A stretch of 64,000 nucleotides of DNA from Kineococcus sp. NBC_00420. GTDB taxonomy: Bacteria > Actinomycetota > Actinomycetes > Actinomycetales > Kineococcaceae. The notes below the pieces were generated by a model, which did no database searches, had not been told where the DNA came from, and was given only the letters and a program-made list of their open reading frames with translations. Positions 33,833 to 42,425 of the stretch are shown one piece after another. The DNA lies in NCBI RefSeq assembly GCF_036021035.1, contig NZ_CP107930.1:744001-808000 (forward strand), in the 5' to 3' direction. Both the position numbers and the translations under genes were made by a program. How positions within the stretch are numbered: the first letter of the stretch is position 1; each line of letters begins with the position of its first letter.

Positions 33833-35848
33833 TCACAGCGGTGACTGCGGCGTCGTCGCGACGGCACCGGCGACCACACCCGACCCGTCGCGCACGAGGA
33901 CGACGACGAGGGGCCCGAAGGGGGCGAGCCAGTCGCTGACGGGCGCGCGGTGGGCTCCGGCGTCGACCTGCGCTGTGCCCTGCAGGCGACCTCGCTCCGA
34001 CGTCGTGGCGACGCGCACCCCGTCGACGAAGGCCGCGTGCTCGAAGCTCTCCCCGCCGACCACGGTCGCGCAGAAGCGCACGACTCCGTCGGTGTCGAGG
34101 CGCACCTCGTCCACGGTGACGGCGAGCTCCCCCGTCGCAACGGGGCGGGCGACCGCGAACACCGCCTCGTCCGGCAGTTCCGGGGTGCGCGACGGGATCG
34201 TCCGGCGCTCGCGCAGGGCGGTGACGGCCGCGGCCACCTGCACCAGCCGGGTGTCGCCGTAGGCGGGGCCGGCGATGGTGAGGCCGACGGGCATCCCCGT
34301 GTCGGCCATCGTGCCCATCGGCACGGTGACCGTCGGGATGCCGAGGTGACGGGGCACGAGGTTGCCGTTGGAGACCCACACGCCGTTGCTCCAGGCGAGG
34401 TCGGCCGACGCGGGGTTCACGTCGGCGTCGGCGGGCCCGACGTCGGCGGCCGCCGGGAAGACCACCACGTCGAAACCCTCGGCGGTGAGCCAGTCCTCGA
34501 AGTCGACGCGCCGGGTGTGCTCCAGCCCGCGCAACCCCTCCTCGAGGCTCTCGATGGTGCGCCAGTCGCACTCCCCCTGCCGGGCGCGGTCGACGTAGCC
34601 GGAGATGTCGTAGGCGAGGTCGAAGTCGAAGACGCCGTAGCGGTCCTCCAGCGCGCCGGGCGGCGCCGGGAAGATGCGCGCGGGATCGACGTCGGCGAGC
34701 CGGTTCAGGGTCGGATCGTCGTTGCGGCGCAGGAAGTCGTCCATGGCCCAGACCGAGAGGTCGCCGATCTCGTCGCGCAGGAACTGCCGGCTGACGAAAC
34801 CCCGGTCGACGAAGTCGCGGTCCCCGACGTGGAGCTTCTCGTAGTTGTCCACGACCGGGAAGGGGGTTTCGACCACCTCCGCGCCGGCGGCCTCGAGGTC
34901 CGTCCGCAGGTCCGCCCACAACCGCATCACGCTGTCGCGGGTGCGGATCGGGTGCCTGGTGTCCGGGTCGGCGTTGACGTAGAGGCGCGGAACGGCCAGG
35001 CGCAGGCCGGCCAGCGGCAGGTCCTCGAGGTCGGCGAACGACGGCGGGCGCACCTGCGAGGGGCGGGGCAGGTCGATCCACGGCTGGGTGCGCCACAGGT
35101 CCCCGGAGGGGTCGGGGTCGTCGGCGACCACCACGTCGAGCACGTGCTGCAGGTCGCGCACCGACCGCGTGTGCGGCACGACGACGTCCATCGTGGGGAC
35201 CAACGGCCAGTTGCCGCGCACCGAGACGACCCCGCGCGAGGGGGTGTAGGCGACGAGGGCGTTGTTGGAGGCCGGCGCCCGTCCGGACGACCAGGTCTCC
35301 TCCCCCAGACCGAAGGCGGCGAAGCTCGCCGCCGTCGCCGTGCCGGAGCCGTTGGAGGATCCGGAACCGAAAGCGGAGGTCAGGTGGTCGGCGCTGTAGG
35401 GCGACTCGGCCCGTCCGTAGACGCCCCGCTGCATCCCGCCGGCCGCCATCGGCGGCATGTTCGTGAGGCCGAGGAACACCGCCCCCGCGGCCCGCAACCG
35501 CGCGACGGCGAAGGCGTCGTCGCGGGCGACCAGGCCGGCGAAGGCGGGAGAACCACTGGCGACGGGCAACCCCTTCACCTGGTAGGAGTCCTTGGCGGTG
35601 AAGGGGATCCCGTCGAGGAGACCGAGTTCCCGACCGCGCGCGCGGCGCTCGTCGGCGGCCCGCGCCTCGTCGAAGACCGCGGGGTTGAGCACCGGGACGG
35701 AGTTCAACCGGGGACCGGAACGGTCGTGGTGGCCGATGCGGTTCAGGTAGCGGGCCACCAGTTCGACGCTGCTGAGGGTGCCCGCGGCGAGGGCCTCGCG
35801 CAGCTGCTCGACGCTCGCCTCGACGACGGTGAAGGGCCTCGTGTCCAC
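33833..35848 (-). CDS. Amidase-signature family protein with extra C-terminal domain
   Basis: A 671-residue amidase. Catalytic elements of the Ser-cisSer-Lys triad are PFTAKDSYQVKG (Lys), SAFGSGSSNGSGTATAAS and GEETWSSGRAPASNN (Ser nucleophile region), as in an actinobacterial amidase subgroup. After about residue 580 comes a ~90-residue beta-like extension (VRFCATVVGGESFEHAAFVD) not found in core amidases. I chose GTG 35848: it is preceded by TATGTT and seven bases, a leaderless arrangement. ATG 35860 is in frame but has no ribosome site. The TetR gene is divergent and an operator covers the -10 box. It probably releases amino compounds for the neighbouring enzymes. Confidence 0.88.
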   Translation of the reverse strand: MDTRPFTVVEASVEQLREALAAGTLSSVELVARYLNRIGHHDRSGPRLNSVPVLNPAVFDEARAADERRARGRELGLLDGIPFTAKDSYQVKGLPVASGSPAFAGLVARDDAFAVARLRAAGAVFLGLTNMPPMAAGGMQRGVYGRAESPYSADHLTSAFGSGSSNGSGTATAASFAAFGLGEETWSSGRAPASNNALVAYTPSRGVVSVRGNWPLVPTMDVVVPHTRSVRDLQHVLDVVVADDPDPSGDLWRTQPWIDLPRPSQVRPPSFADLEDLPLAGLRLAVPRLYVNADPDTRHPIRTRDSVMRLWADLRTDLEAAGAEVVETPFPVVDNYEKLHVGDRDFVDRGFVSRQFLRDEIGDLSVWAMDDFLRRNDDPTLNRLADVDPARIFPAPPGALEDRYGVFDFDLAYDISGYVDRARQGECDWRTIESLEEGLRGLEHTRRVDFEDWLTAEGFDVVVFPAAADVGPADADVNPASADLAWSNGVWVSNGNLVPRHLGIPTVTVPMGTMADTGMPVGLTIAGPAYGDTRLVQVAAAVTALRERRTIPSRTPELPDEAVFAVARPVATGELAVTVDEVRLDTDGVVRFCATVVGGESFEHAAFVDGVRVATTSERGRLQGTAQVDAGAHRAPVSDWLAPFGPLVVVLVRDGSGVVAGAVATTPQSPL

Positions 35849-35861
35849 GGCGGGAAACATA
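35849..35861 (-). promoter_or_regulatory. Leaderless -10 element of the amidase gene
   Basis: On the minus strand TATGTT (35861-35856) is followed by seven bases and GTG 35848. This TANNNT-N7-GTG spacing is typical of leaderless actinobacterial transcripts. Confidence 0.5.
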
Positions 35862-35873
35862 CATCGTTTGTTT
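35855..35873. promoter_or_regulatory. TetR operator between amidase and regulator genes
   Basis: AAACATAC-ATC-GTTTGTTT is an inverted repeat with 7 of 8 arm positions matching, strikingly AT-rich for this genome. It overlaps the amidase -10 box and lies 67 bases before the TetR gene. I infer that the divergent TetR protein represses the amidase here. Confidence 0.65.
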
Positions 35874-35939
35874 TCCGACGGCCAGGGTTCCGAGCAGCCT
35901 GACGGCCGGTGACGCGTAGGCTCGGCGCGTTCCCAGGAG

Positions 35940-36578
35940 GTGCCCATCGCCAGACCGACGCGTCCACTGCTCAACCGTGAACTGATCACCCGGACGGCGC
36001 TGGCCCTGATCGACAGCCAGGGCCCCGAGGCCGCCAGCATCCGCGGGGTCGCCGCCCGTCTGGCCGTCAACCCCGCGTCGCTCTACAACCACGTGCCCAA
36101 CCGCGCCGCCATGATCGAGGACGTGCGGGCCCTGGTCTCCGCGCGGATCGACTCGGGACCGCTGCGGTCCCTGCCCTGGGAGGACGGCCTGCGCGCGTGG
36201 GCCCGCTCCTACCGCAGCGCCTTCGCGCGCCACCCCCGGGCGATACCGCTGCTCATGACGGAGCGCGCCTCGGCACCCGTCCTGCTGGCCCAGTACGAGG
36301 ACTTCGCGGTGGCCGCCGCAACCGTCGGCTGGCCCGAGCGCGACGTGCTCCCCCTGCTGACGGCGTTCGAGTCCTTCGTCCTCGGCAGCGTCCTCGACAT
36401 GTCCGGGCCGAGCGTCGTCTTCGACCCCACCGGCCAGGAGGACGCCTTCCCCACCTTCGCCGCGGCGTTCGCGACCCTGGCCGACGAGGACCCGCACGAC
36501 CCGGTGGCGACGCGGGCCTTCGAGATGGGTCTGGAGATGCTCCTCGCCTCGGCCCGTCCCGGCGGGGCGACCGCCTGA
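35940..36578 (+). CDS. TetR family transcriptional repressor
   Basis: A ~212-residue regulator. The N-terminal helix-turn-helix is IRGVAARLAVNPASLYNHVP, followed by an all-helical ligand domain. The start is odd: GTG 35940 uses the last base of AGGAGG (35935-35940), which would leave no spacing. ATC at 35946, five bases after AGGAGG and about 17 bases after the expected transcript start from TAGGCT (35917-35922), fits better. No other ATG/GTG/TTG start is suitable. It is divergent from the amidase, with an operator between. The ligand is probably an amide or amine of the neighbouring pathway (inference). Confidence 0.87.
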   Translation: MPIARPTRPLLNRELITRTALALIDSQGPEAASIRGVAARLAVNPASLYNHVPNRAAMIEDVRALVSARIDSGPLRSLPWEDGLRAWARSYRSAFARHPRAIPLLMTERASAPVLLAQYEDFAVAAATVGWPERDVLPLLTAFESFVLGSVLDMSGPSVVFDPTGQEDAFPTFAAAFATLADEDPHDPVATRAFEMGLEMLLASARPGGATA

Positions 36579-36585
36579 ACCGTTC

Positions 36586-36950
36586 TCAGGAACGCAACGC
36601 CCGGGAGACCCCCGCCGCGGCGACGGTCAGCGCCGCGACGAGCCGCGGACGGTCTCGCCCGAGCGAGGACACGACGAGGCCCAGGGCCGCCACCACCTCC
36701 CCGTCGGGTCCGCGGACGGGGACGGCGACGGAGGCGTTGCCCACGTCCATCTCGCCGCTGGTGCTGGCGAAGCCGTCCCGCCGGACCGCTGCGAGTTGCC
36801 GGGCCAGGACCCTCGGCGAACTGATGCTGTAGGGCGTCACCCGGACGAGTTCGGCGAACACGCGGCTCCGCCGGCGCGTGCGCGAGGAGGACCTTCCCGA
36901 CCCCGGTCGTGTGCAACGGCAACCGGCCGCCGACGTGGCTGAGGACCGGA
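36586..36950 (-). pseudogene. Truncated, frameshifted IclR-family regulator
   Basis: The 3' frame (36861-36586) encodes VFAELVRVTPYSISSPRVLA and further GEMDVGNASVAVPVRGPDGE, the C-terminal effector domain of IclR regulators. Just upstream a different frame encodes GGRLPLHTTGVGKVLLAHAP, the preceding conserved block. The two are joined by a frameshift near 36860. The N-terminal helix-turn-helix and about half of the protein are missing. The remnant ends close to the FAD-monooxygenase stop. It is non-functional as a regulator. Confidence 0.75.
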
Positions 36951-37005
36951 CACCGTGGCCTACCGCCCCTTCACGGGCCGGGCTGGCGGACTCGAGGCGT
37001 CGGCG

Positions 37006-38241
37006 TCAGTCCCGCAGGAGGGGGTAGTCGTCCAGGCGGGGAACGTGGCGGGCGCTGGTGAGGAAGAACCTCTGCGCCAGGCCCTTGAGCGCGGGGGTCG
37101 CCGAGAGCCGGTGCGTCGCCTGCACCACTCTGACGCCGAGCGCGGAGGAAGGGTGCAGGAGGCGAGCTCCGCCGGGAGGGAGGCCCTGGGCGCTGTCGGC
37201 GTAGCGCCGCAGCAGGGACTCGTAGCGGGCGAACGCCCGGGCCGGGTGATCGCCACCCGCGGCGCAGGTCCGGGCGAGTTCCCCCGCGAGCACGTGGGCG
37301 GCGACGAGGGAGAGGGTGGTCCCCATCCCCGTCGGGCCCGAACCCCACGCGGCGTCACCCAGCAGGGCGACCCTGCCCTTGCTCCAGGTCGAGACGACCA
37401 CCTGTTCCATGCGTTGGGTGTAGAACTCCTCGGGCCGTGCGGTGAAACCCTCCAGGATCCGCCGGGTCTGCCAACCGGCCCCCCGGAACCGTTCGCGCAG
37501 GACCGCCAACTGCGACTCCAGCGGAAGTCCCTCGAACCCCGCGGGTTCGGACTCGAAGGACATGCTGGCCCGCATCGTGCCCACGTCGTCCGGTCGGATC
37601 GAGGCCACCCGCCCACCGGTCGCCGTGTACCAGTCCCACCAGTCGACGTCAGCGGGAACACGGTCCAGGGTTCCGTAGGTGATGCTCACACCGAAGTCGC
37701 GGTACTCGGTCTCCTGGGCGAAGAGCAGTCTGCGCGTGCGCGAACTGCGGCCCTCGGCGACCAGCAGCAGGTCGAAACGTTCCCGGGAGCCACTGTCGAA
37801 CTCGACGTCGACCCCGTCCTCGTCCTGGCGTACCGCCGTGACGAAGTCGCCGTAGCGCAGGTCGACGTCCCGCACCACGAGGTCGACGAGGATCTCGGCG
37901 AACCTGCCGCGGAGGATCTCCAGTTCCGCCGTCGGTCCGTCACGGCCCTCCTCGCGCGGGAGGACCGCGTAGGGACGTCCGGTGTCGTCGACGTAACGCG
38001 TTCCCCGCTCCCCCGTGAGGTTCGCCTTCACGGTGGCTTCGAGGCCCATCCGCCGGACGACGTCGCGTCCCAGGCCGCGGACGTCGATGTTCTGACCCGT
38101 CTCGCGCTGTTGGGCAGACCGCTCCAGCAGGGTCACCTCGAACCCGGCCTGGCGCAGGCCCCAAGCGAGGGCGGGGCCGGCGATGCTGGCTCCGGTGATG
38201 AGGACCCGGGGCGTACGGGGACGTTTCGCGGTGTTCGTCAT
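37006..38241 (-). CDS. FAD-dependent monooxygenase (class A, TetX-like)
   Basis: A 411-residue flavoprotein hydroxylase. The FAD GxGxxG-type motif is ITGASIAGPALAWGLRQAGF. The second FAD motif is GRVALLGDAAWGSGPTGMGT and the middle RRLLFAQETEYRDFG supports the p-hydroxybenzoate-hydroxylase fold. It uses NAD(P)H and oxygen to hydroxylate an aromatic or polyketide. Related enzymes include antibiotic-inactivating TetX. ATG 38241 follows GGAGGAA with six-base spacing. It is divergent from a MarR gene, with a 25-bp palindrome between, so it is probably drug-inducible. Confidence 0.92.
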   Translation of the reverse strand: MTNTAKRPRTPRVLITGASIAGPALAWGLRQAGFEVTLLERSAQQRETGQNIDVRGLGRDVVRRMGLEATVKANLTGERGTRYVDDTGRPYAVLPREEGRDGPTAELEILRGRFAEILVDLVVRDVDLRYGDFVTAVRQDEDGVDVEFDSGSRERFDLLLVAEGRSSRTRRLLFAQETEYRDFGVSITYGTLDRVPADVDWWDWYTATGGRVASIRPDDVGTMRASMSFESEPAGFEGLPLESQLAVLRERFRGAGWQTRRILEGFTARPEEFYTQRMEQVVVSTWSKGRVALLGDAAWGSGPTGMGTTLSLVAAHVLAGELARTCAAGGDHPARAFARYESLLRRYADSAQGLPPGGARLLHPSSALGVRVVQATHRLSATPALKGLAQRFFLTSARHVPRLDDYPLLRD

Positions 38242-38430
38242 CGGTGGTTCCTCCGGGTGGTTCGGTGCGTGTGCGGGTGGTGGAGAACTCAGACGACGGG
38301 AAGAGCCACGGTGACGGCGGCGTCAGCAGCCTGGCTGCGGGCGGCGGTGATCATCACCGCGGCGATCTCGTGGAGGCGACGGCGAGACCGAGGACGCGCC
38401 GGACCGTCAGGCGGCATTAGCGCTCACCTG

Positions 38431-38455
38431 AAGTACCTCCATATTGGAGGTACTT
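38431..38455. promoter_or_regulatory. MarR operator: 11-bp arms around a 3-bp centre
   Basis: AAGTACCTCCA (38431-38441) and its exact reverse complement (38445-38455) flank TAT. It lies between the divergent FAD monooxygenase and MarR genes, 18 bases before a TAGCCT -10-like box (38474-38479) of the MarR gene. Confidence 0.75.
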
Positions 38456-38513
38456 GTTCTTGGAGTCAAGCGCTAGCCTGGGTCACCACCACGTCAGCAG
38501 CGAGAGGGATGTG

Positions 38514-39086
38514 ATGAGCCAGCCACGCAGTGGATCCCGGCCGGTCCGATCCGTCCCCGACGCGCCGGTAGGCGCCCGGGACCAGATGCCGTTGGCGGAC
38601 CAGGTCGTCGACGCCCTGCAGGTGTACACGGCCGACAACGCCGACGTGGTCCACCACCTGGCCCGCTGGCTGGGGGTCAGCACGGCTGACGCCGAGGCGT
38701 TCGGGCAGGTGGTCTACCACCAGGACCGCGGAACACCCCTCTCACCGACCGTCCTGGGCCGCCGCATCGGTCTGAGCACCGGCGCGACGACCGCGCTGCT
38801 CAACCGCCTCGAGACCGCGGGTCTGGTGGTCCGTTCCCGCGAGCACCGGGACCGGCGGGTCGTGACCCTGCGCGTGCCGCCGGACGTGAAGGACCAGGCC
38901 GTGGGGTTCTTCGCCCCCCTGGGCGAGCGGGTCGAGGCGATGATGCGACAGCACCCACCGGAACTCCTGCGACAACTCGTGACCGTTCTCGACGAACTCC
39001 ACCTCGCGGTCTCGGAGGTCGTCGAGGGTTTCGAGACGTCGGAACTCACCGGGAGACACGCTCCCCGTCCTGCCCCACGTCGGTGA
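38514..39086 (+). CDS. MarR family transcriptional regulator
   Basis: A 190-residue winged-helix regulator. The DNA-binding part is LSPTVLGRRIGLSTGATTAL then LNRLETAGLVVRSREHRDRR, with the usual wing; dimerisation helices flank it. ATG 38514 has AGAGG six bases upstream; a GTG lies one codon earlier. It is divergent from the FAD monooxygenase gene, and the intervening perfect palindrome is probably its operator for repression of both genes. Confidence 0.9.
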   Translation: MSQPRSGSRPVRSVPDAPVGARDQMPLADQVVDALQVYTADNADVVHHLARWLGVSTADAEAFGQVVYHQDRGTPLSPTVLGRRIGLSTGATTALLNRLETAGLVVRSREHRDRRVVTLRVPPDVKDQAVGFFAPLGERVEAMMRQHPPELLRQLVTVLDELHLAVSEVVEGFETSELTGRHAPRPAPRR

Positions 39087-39160
39087 CGACGGACTCACCG
39101 GCGCACGGGCCTACCCCGACGCGGCGCGCTGCGGGTGCTGCGGGTACGACCTGCCGATCG

Positions 39161-39622
39161 TCAGGCAGCTCCAGCGGGCCACACCTGCAGGAGCCAGGTC
39201 TCGGGCGAACCACCGGGGTTGGGCGGTGTGCTCCATCCGTCCACCGAGACGCGGATCCGCACGCGCTCGGCCGGCAACTCGATGTGCTCCAACTGCTCAT
39301 CGACCTCGAGGAGCTCGCACCACGCCCTGGCCACCCGGCTGGGGTAGTTCCCCTCCAGCTCAGCCGACTTCTCCCATCCTCGTGGGGGTTCGGGAGCGGA
39401 GCGGTGCACCTCCACCGTCACCCCGACGGGACCGGCGTAGTGCCCCGAGATCAGGTAGACGCCTTCACCGCCCGTCCTCCCGGCGAAGTCGGACGGGTAG
39501 TCGTCGTAGCCCCAGCCCTCGGGCTCAGCGTCTTGGAGCACCCAGAGACCGCCGAGGGAGATCTGCACCACGCCCCGGTACGTCCGGAGGCGTCCGGGGG
39601 GTGACTCCACCGCTACCGCCAC
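39161..39622 (-). CDS. Hypothetical protein downstream of NAD synthetase
   Basis: A 153-residue soluble protein that I do not recognise. It is rich in Trp, Gly, Glu and Pro with beta-strand-like segments ([44 protein letters not shown]). There is no signal peptide or membrane helix. The GTG start at 39622 overlaps the nadE stop by 10 bases; GTG 39610 is an alternative. A role linked to NAD metabolism is not supported beyond position. Confidence 0.6.
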   Translation of the reverse strand: MAVAVESPPGRLRTYRGVVQISLGGLWVLQDAEPEGWGYDDYPSDFAGRTGGEGVYLISGHYAGPVGVTVEVHRSAPEPPRGWEKSAELEGNYPSRVARAWCELLEVDEQLEHIELPAERVRIRVSVDGWSTPPNPGGSPETWLLQVWPAGAA

Positions 39623-40434
39623 CAGTCGTCGTGGCCCGAGACCGGGAGCCGGCGCTTGTGCTCGGTGGCCCGGTACCGGGCCTCGATGGCCTCGGCGACC
39701 TCCTCGCTCACGGTGCCGCCCTCGAGGTAGGTGTCGATGTCGGCGTAGCGCAGACCGAGGTTCGCCTCGTCGGTCTGGCCGGGCTGGTCGTCGAGCAGAT
39801 CGGCGGTCGGCGCCTTCTCGGACAACCGGACCGGCGCCCCGAGGTGCTCCAGGAGGGCCCGGCCCTGCCGCTTGCTCAACCCGGCGAGGGGGACGACGTC
39901 CGCACCGCCGTCGCCGTACTTGGTGAAGAACCCGGTCACCGCCTCGGCCGCGTGGTCGGTGCCGACGACGAGGAGGTTCTGCTCACCGGCGACGGCGTAC
40001 TGCGCCACCATCCGCAGCCGCGCCTTGACGTTGCCCTTGACGAAGTCGCTCAACGGTTCCCCCGTGGCGGACTGCACGTCGCGGACGACACCGTCGACGC
40101 CGTGCCCGATGTTGATGGTGATCCCCTCGTCGGCAGCGATGAAGTGCAGGGCGAGCTGGGCGTCCTCCTCGTCCGCCTGGCTGCGGTACGGCATCCGCAC
40201 CGTGACGAACCGGGCGGAGGCGCCCTCGGCCCGCACCGCCTCCACCGCGAGCTGGCACAGGCGCCCGGCCAGGGTCGAGTCCTGCCCCCCGCTGACCGCG
40301 AGCACGTAGCCGGCGGCACCGGTCGCCAGGAGGTAGTCGTGCAGGAACGCCACGCGCCGCGCGATCTCCGCGGCGGGGTCGACGGAGGGGACGACGCCGA
40401 GTTCCTCGGCGATGGTTCGCTGGTGTGGACGCAC
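39613..40434 (-). CDS. nadE: Ammonia-dependent NAD+ synthetase
   Basis: A 273-residue enzyme that converts deamido-NAD+ to NAD+ with ATP and ammonia in the last step of NAD synthesis. The ATP pyrophosphatase P-loop is [25 protein letters not shown] and [20 protein letters not shown] are the conserved NadE loops. It lacks the N-terminal glutaminase domain of the larger actinobacterial NadE, so it depends on free ammonia. GTG 40434 is the only sensible start. The MFS gene lies upstream on the same strand. Confidence 0.96.
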   Translation of the reverse strand: MRPHQRTIAEELGVVPSVDPAAEIARRVAFLHDYLLATGAAGYVLAVSGGQDSTLAGRLCQLAVEAVRAEGASARFVTVRMPYRSQADEEDAQLALHFIAADEGITINIGHGVDGVVRDVQSATGEPLSDFVKGNVKARLRMVAQYAVAGEQNLLVVGTDHAAEAVTGFFTKYGDGGADVVPLAGLSKRQGRALLEHLGAPVRLSEKAPTADLLDDQPGQTDEANLGLRYADIDTYLEGGTVSEEVAEAIEARYRATEHKRRLPVSGHDDWWR

Positions 40435-40476
40435 GGCAGGAGTATCCCGCGCGGGTCCTCCACCGTCAGGACACGG

Positions 40477-41712
40477 TCACCTCGCCCGGACGCAGGAGGC
40501 GGAACCGCCGTCGCGGTCCGGGGACGCCACCGCCGGGTCGTGCGACCCGGCCTCTCGTCCGATGACCATCAGCACCGCCGCGCTCGCGCAGCCGACGGCG
40601 GTGACGACGAGCACCACCTGGAACGGCAGGACCCCCACCAGCAGGGCCCCCACCGCGATCGAGGCCGTGGTCGGCACCGAGCTCACCATCTCGTAGCCCG
40701 TCGCCACCCGACCCATGACCGCGTTCGGGGTGCGGCGCTGCAGCGTCGTGGCCGCCCCCACCGCCAGCACCGGCAACCCCGCACCGACCAGGAGGAAGCC
40801 GGTGAGCACCACCGGCAAGGACGCGACCGCCCCGGCGCCCGCCCCGACCGCGACCAGCGCCATGCCCACGGCGACCAGCCGTGCCTCGTCGACCCTGGAG
40901 ACGAGGAGGCTGACGGCCACCCCGCCGGCGATGGCCCCACCCCCCTGGACGCTGACCAGGACCCCGACGAACTCCGCGGGGCGGTGCAGACCGTCGTCGA
41001 CGAGGGCGTAGACCGTCGCCTCGACCAGTCCGACGGAGCCGGAGAACACGAGCGTGGAGCGGGCCACGCGGCGCAGCGCCGTGGTCCGCCACAAGTGGAC
41101 CAGACCGGCGAGGACCTCGCCACGTCCCGCGGTGGGGTCCCTCCGCTGCTCGCGGTGGCGCAGGCGCAGCAGCACGACCGCGGCCAGCACGAAGGCGGTG
41201 GCGTCCAGGGTCGCGACCCAGCGTCCGCCGGCAGCCGCGAAGAGGCCCGCGCCGACGAGGGGGCCCAGCAGGCGCAGTCCTTGCCGGACCGTGCTCAGGG
41301 CCCCGTTGGCCGGCCCGAGCAGTTCGGCGGGCAGCATCGACTGGACCAGGCCGGAGGTGGCGGCGTTCGTGACGATGCTCGCGATGCCGTACCAGGCCGC
41401 GACGGCGAACAGCAGCCACAGCTGCCGCCGGTCGTGGACCAGCCACAGCGAGGAGACCACGACGACGCCGACCAGGTTCACCCCCAGCAGCACGCTGCGA
41501 CGGGGCAGCCGGTCGACCACCACCCCGGCGAGCGGCGCCAGGACTCCGGGGGCCGCCATCGCGAAGACCGTCAGGCCGGCGACGGCGCTGCTGCCGGTCA
41601 GGGTCTTGGCCCAGATGCCCAGGACCAGCAGCAGCGTCCAGTCCCCGAACATCGACAGGGTCTGCGCGGTGAGCAGCAACCGGAACTCGCGGTGCCGCGC
41701 GAGTTCACGCAC
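40477..41712 (-). CDS. MFS transporter (MFS-3/DHA-type efflux)
   Basis: A 411-residue inner-membrane transporter with about 12 helices. The start FRLLLTAQTLSMFGDWTLLL is typical of actinobacterial MFS exporters related to macrolide and tetracycline efflux proteins. DRLPRRSVLLG is the loop 2-3 motif. The GTG start lies 8 bases inside the end of the ArsR gene, so regulator and transporter are co-translated. Substrate is unknown; efflux is the likely direction. Confidence 0.9.
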   Translation of the reverse strand: MRELARHREFRLLLTAQTLSMFGDWTLLLVLGIWAKTLTGSSAVAGLTVFAMAAPGVLAPLAGVVVDRLPRRSVLLGVNLVGVVVVSSLWLVHDRRQLWLLFAVAAWYGIASIVTNAATSGLVQSMLPAELLGPANGALSTVRQGLRLLGPLVGAGLFAAAGGRWVATLDATAFVLAAVVLLRLRHREQRRDPTAGRGEVLAGLVHLWRTTALRRVARSTLVFSGSVGLVEATVYALVDDGLHRPAEFVGVLVSVQGGGAIAGGVAVSLLVSRVDEARLVAVGMALVAVGAGAGAVASLPVVLTGFLLVGAGLPVLAVGAATTLQRRTPNAVMGRVATGYEMVSSVPTTASIAVGALLVGVLPFQVVLVVTAVGCASAAVLMVIGREAGSHDPAVASPDRDGGSASCVRAR

Positions 41713-42316
41713 CGGGCGTCGTCCCGGGACGGGGAAGCAGGTAGGTCAGGACGTCGACGAGTCGGGAGTCCTCGGGCACCACGCCGTCGAAGGTCCTGCG
41801 CTGCAACGGAACGATCAACGCCGTGATGGCCGCGGTCAGGTCGGCCAGCTCCTGCCGGGTCAGCCGCAACGTCCAGTCCGACGCGTCGGCGGCCTCGCGC
41901 CACGGGTCGGAGGCCCGTCGACCGGCCCAGCCGCGGATCCGGTCGAGGTTGCGCGCGTCCAGCACCGCACCGAGGGATTCGGCGGCGGCGCGTTCCGCGG
42001 GTGAGGTGCCCTCCACGATGTGGTTGCCGATGGGGGCCCACCGCCAGGGGCGGTTCCTGCCTTCTCCCCCGTCGGCTTCGACGACGAAACCGAACCGGGC
42101 CAGTTGGCGCAGGTGGTAGGAGCACGAGGCGGCGGAGTCGCCGAGCCGTTCGGCGCACTGGCTGGCGGTGAGGGGGCCGTCGGAGACGAGGAGGTCCAGC
42201 AGTTGCATGCGGCGTGGGTGAGCCAGGGCCTTGAGGTGTTCGGGGCGTCGCAGTTGCCGCAGCGGCAGGCCGCGTTCGTCGTCGATCTCGGGGTGGTCGT
42301 CGCGCGTCGGCACCAT
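41705..42316 (-). CDS. ArsR-type winged-helix regulator of the MFS gene
   Basis: A 203-residue regulator. The N-terminal HTH is LKALAHPRRMQLLDLLVSDG, then LTASQCAERLGDSAASCSYH and LRQLARFGFV. A helical C-terminal region of ~100 residues could sense a ligand. ATG 42316 has no ribosome site and lies 8 bases after a perfect palindrome, so the transcript may be leaderless and autorepressed. It overlaps the downstream MFS gene by 8 bases, forming a regulator-efflux operon. Confidence 0.88.
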   Translation of the reverse strand: MVPTRDDHPEIDDERGLPLRQLRRPEHLKALAHPRRMQLLDLLVSDGPLTASQCAERLGDSAASCSYHLRQLARFGFVVEADGGEGRNRPWRWAPIGNHIVEGTSPAERAAAESLGAVLDARNLDRIRGWAGRRASDPWREAADASDWTLRLTRQELADLTAAITALIVPLQRRTFDGVVPEDSRLVDVLTYLLPRPGTTPGA

Positions 42317-42324
42317 CAAAAGCT

Positions 42325-42338
42325 ATCTTTCGAAAGAT
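42325..42338. promoter_or_regulatory. Perfect 14-bp palindrome, ArsR-type operator
   Basis: ATCTTTCGAAAGAT is fully self-complementary, AT-rich against a GC-rich background, and sits 8 bases upstream of the regulator's ATG. It probably overlaps the promoter, consistent with autoregulation. Confidence 0.7.
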
Positions 42339-42425
42339 CCCTTTTCAAGAGGGTCGCGGTTCCGGTGCCGAGGGTCCCCCGAGCGGCGCATCGAGCCCCG
42401 CCACGTTCGTCCCGATGACTCCTGC

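Noticed and set aside
33795-36497. Minus-strand frame stays open far upstream of the fused kinase/aminotransferase, giving a nominal 1861-residue protein
   Set aside because: This stretch is antisense or out of frame to the amidase and TetR genes. It has Arg/Gly/Pro-rich low-complexity sequence and no motifs. The true start has a ribosome site at 33794.
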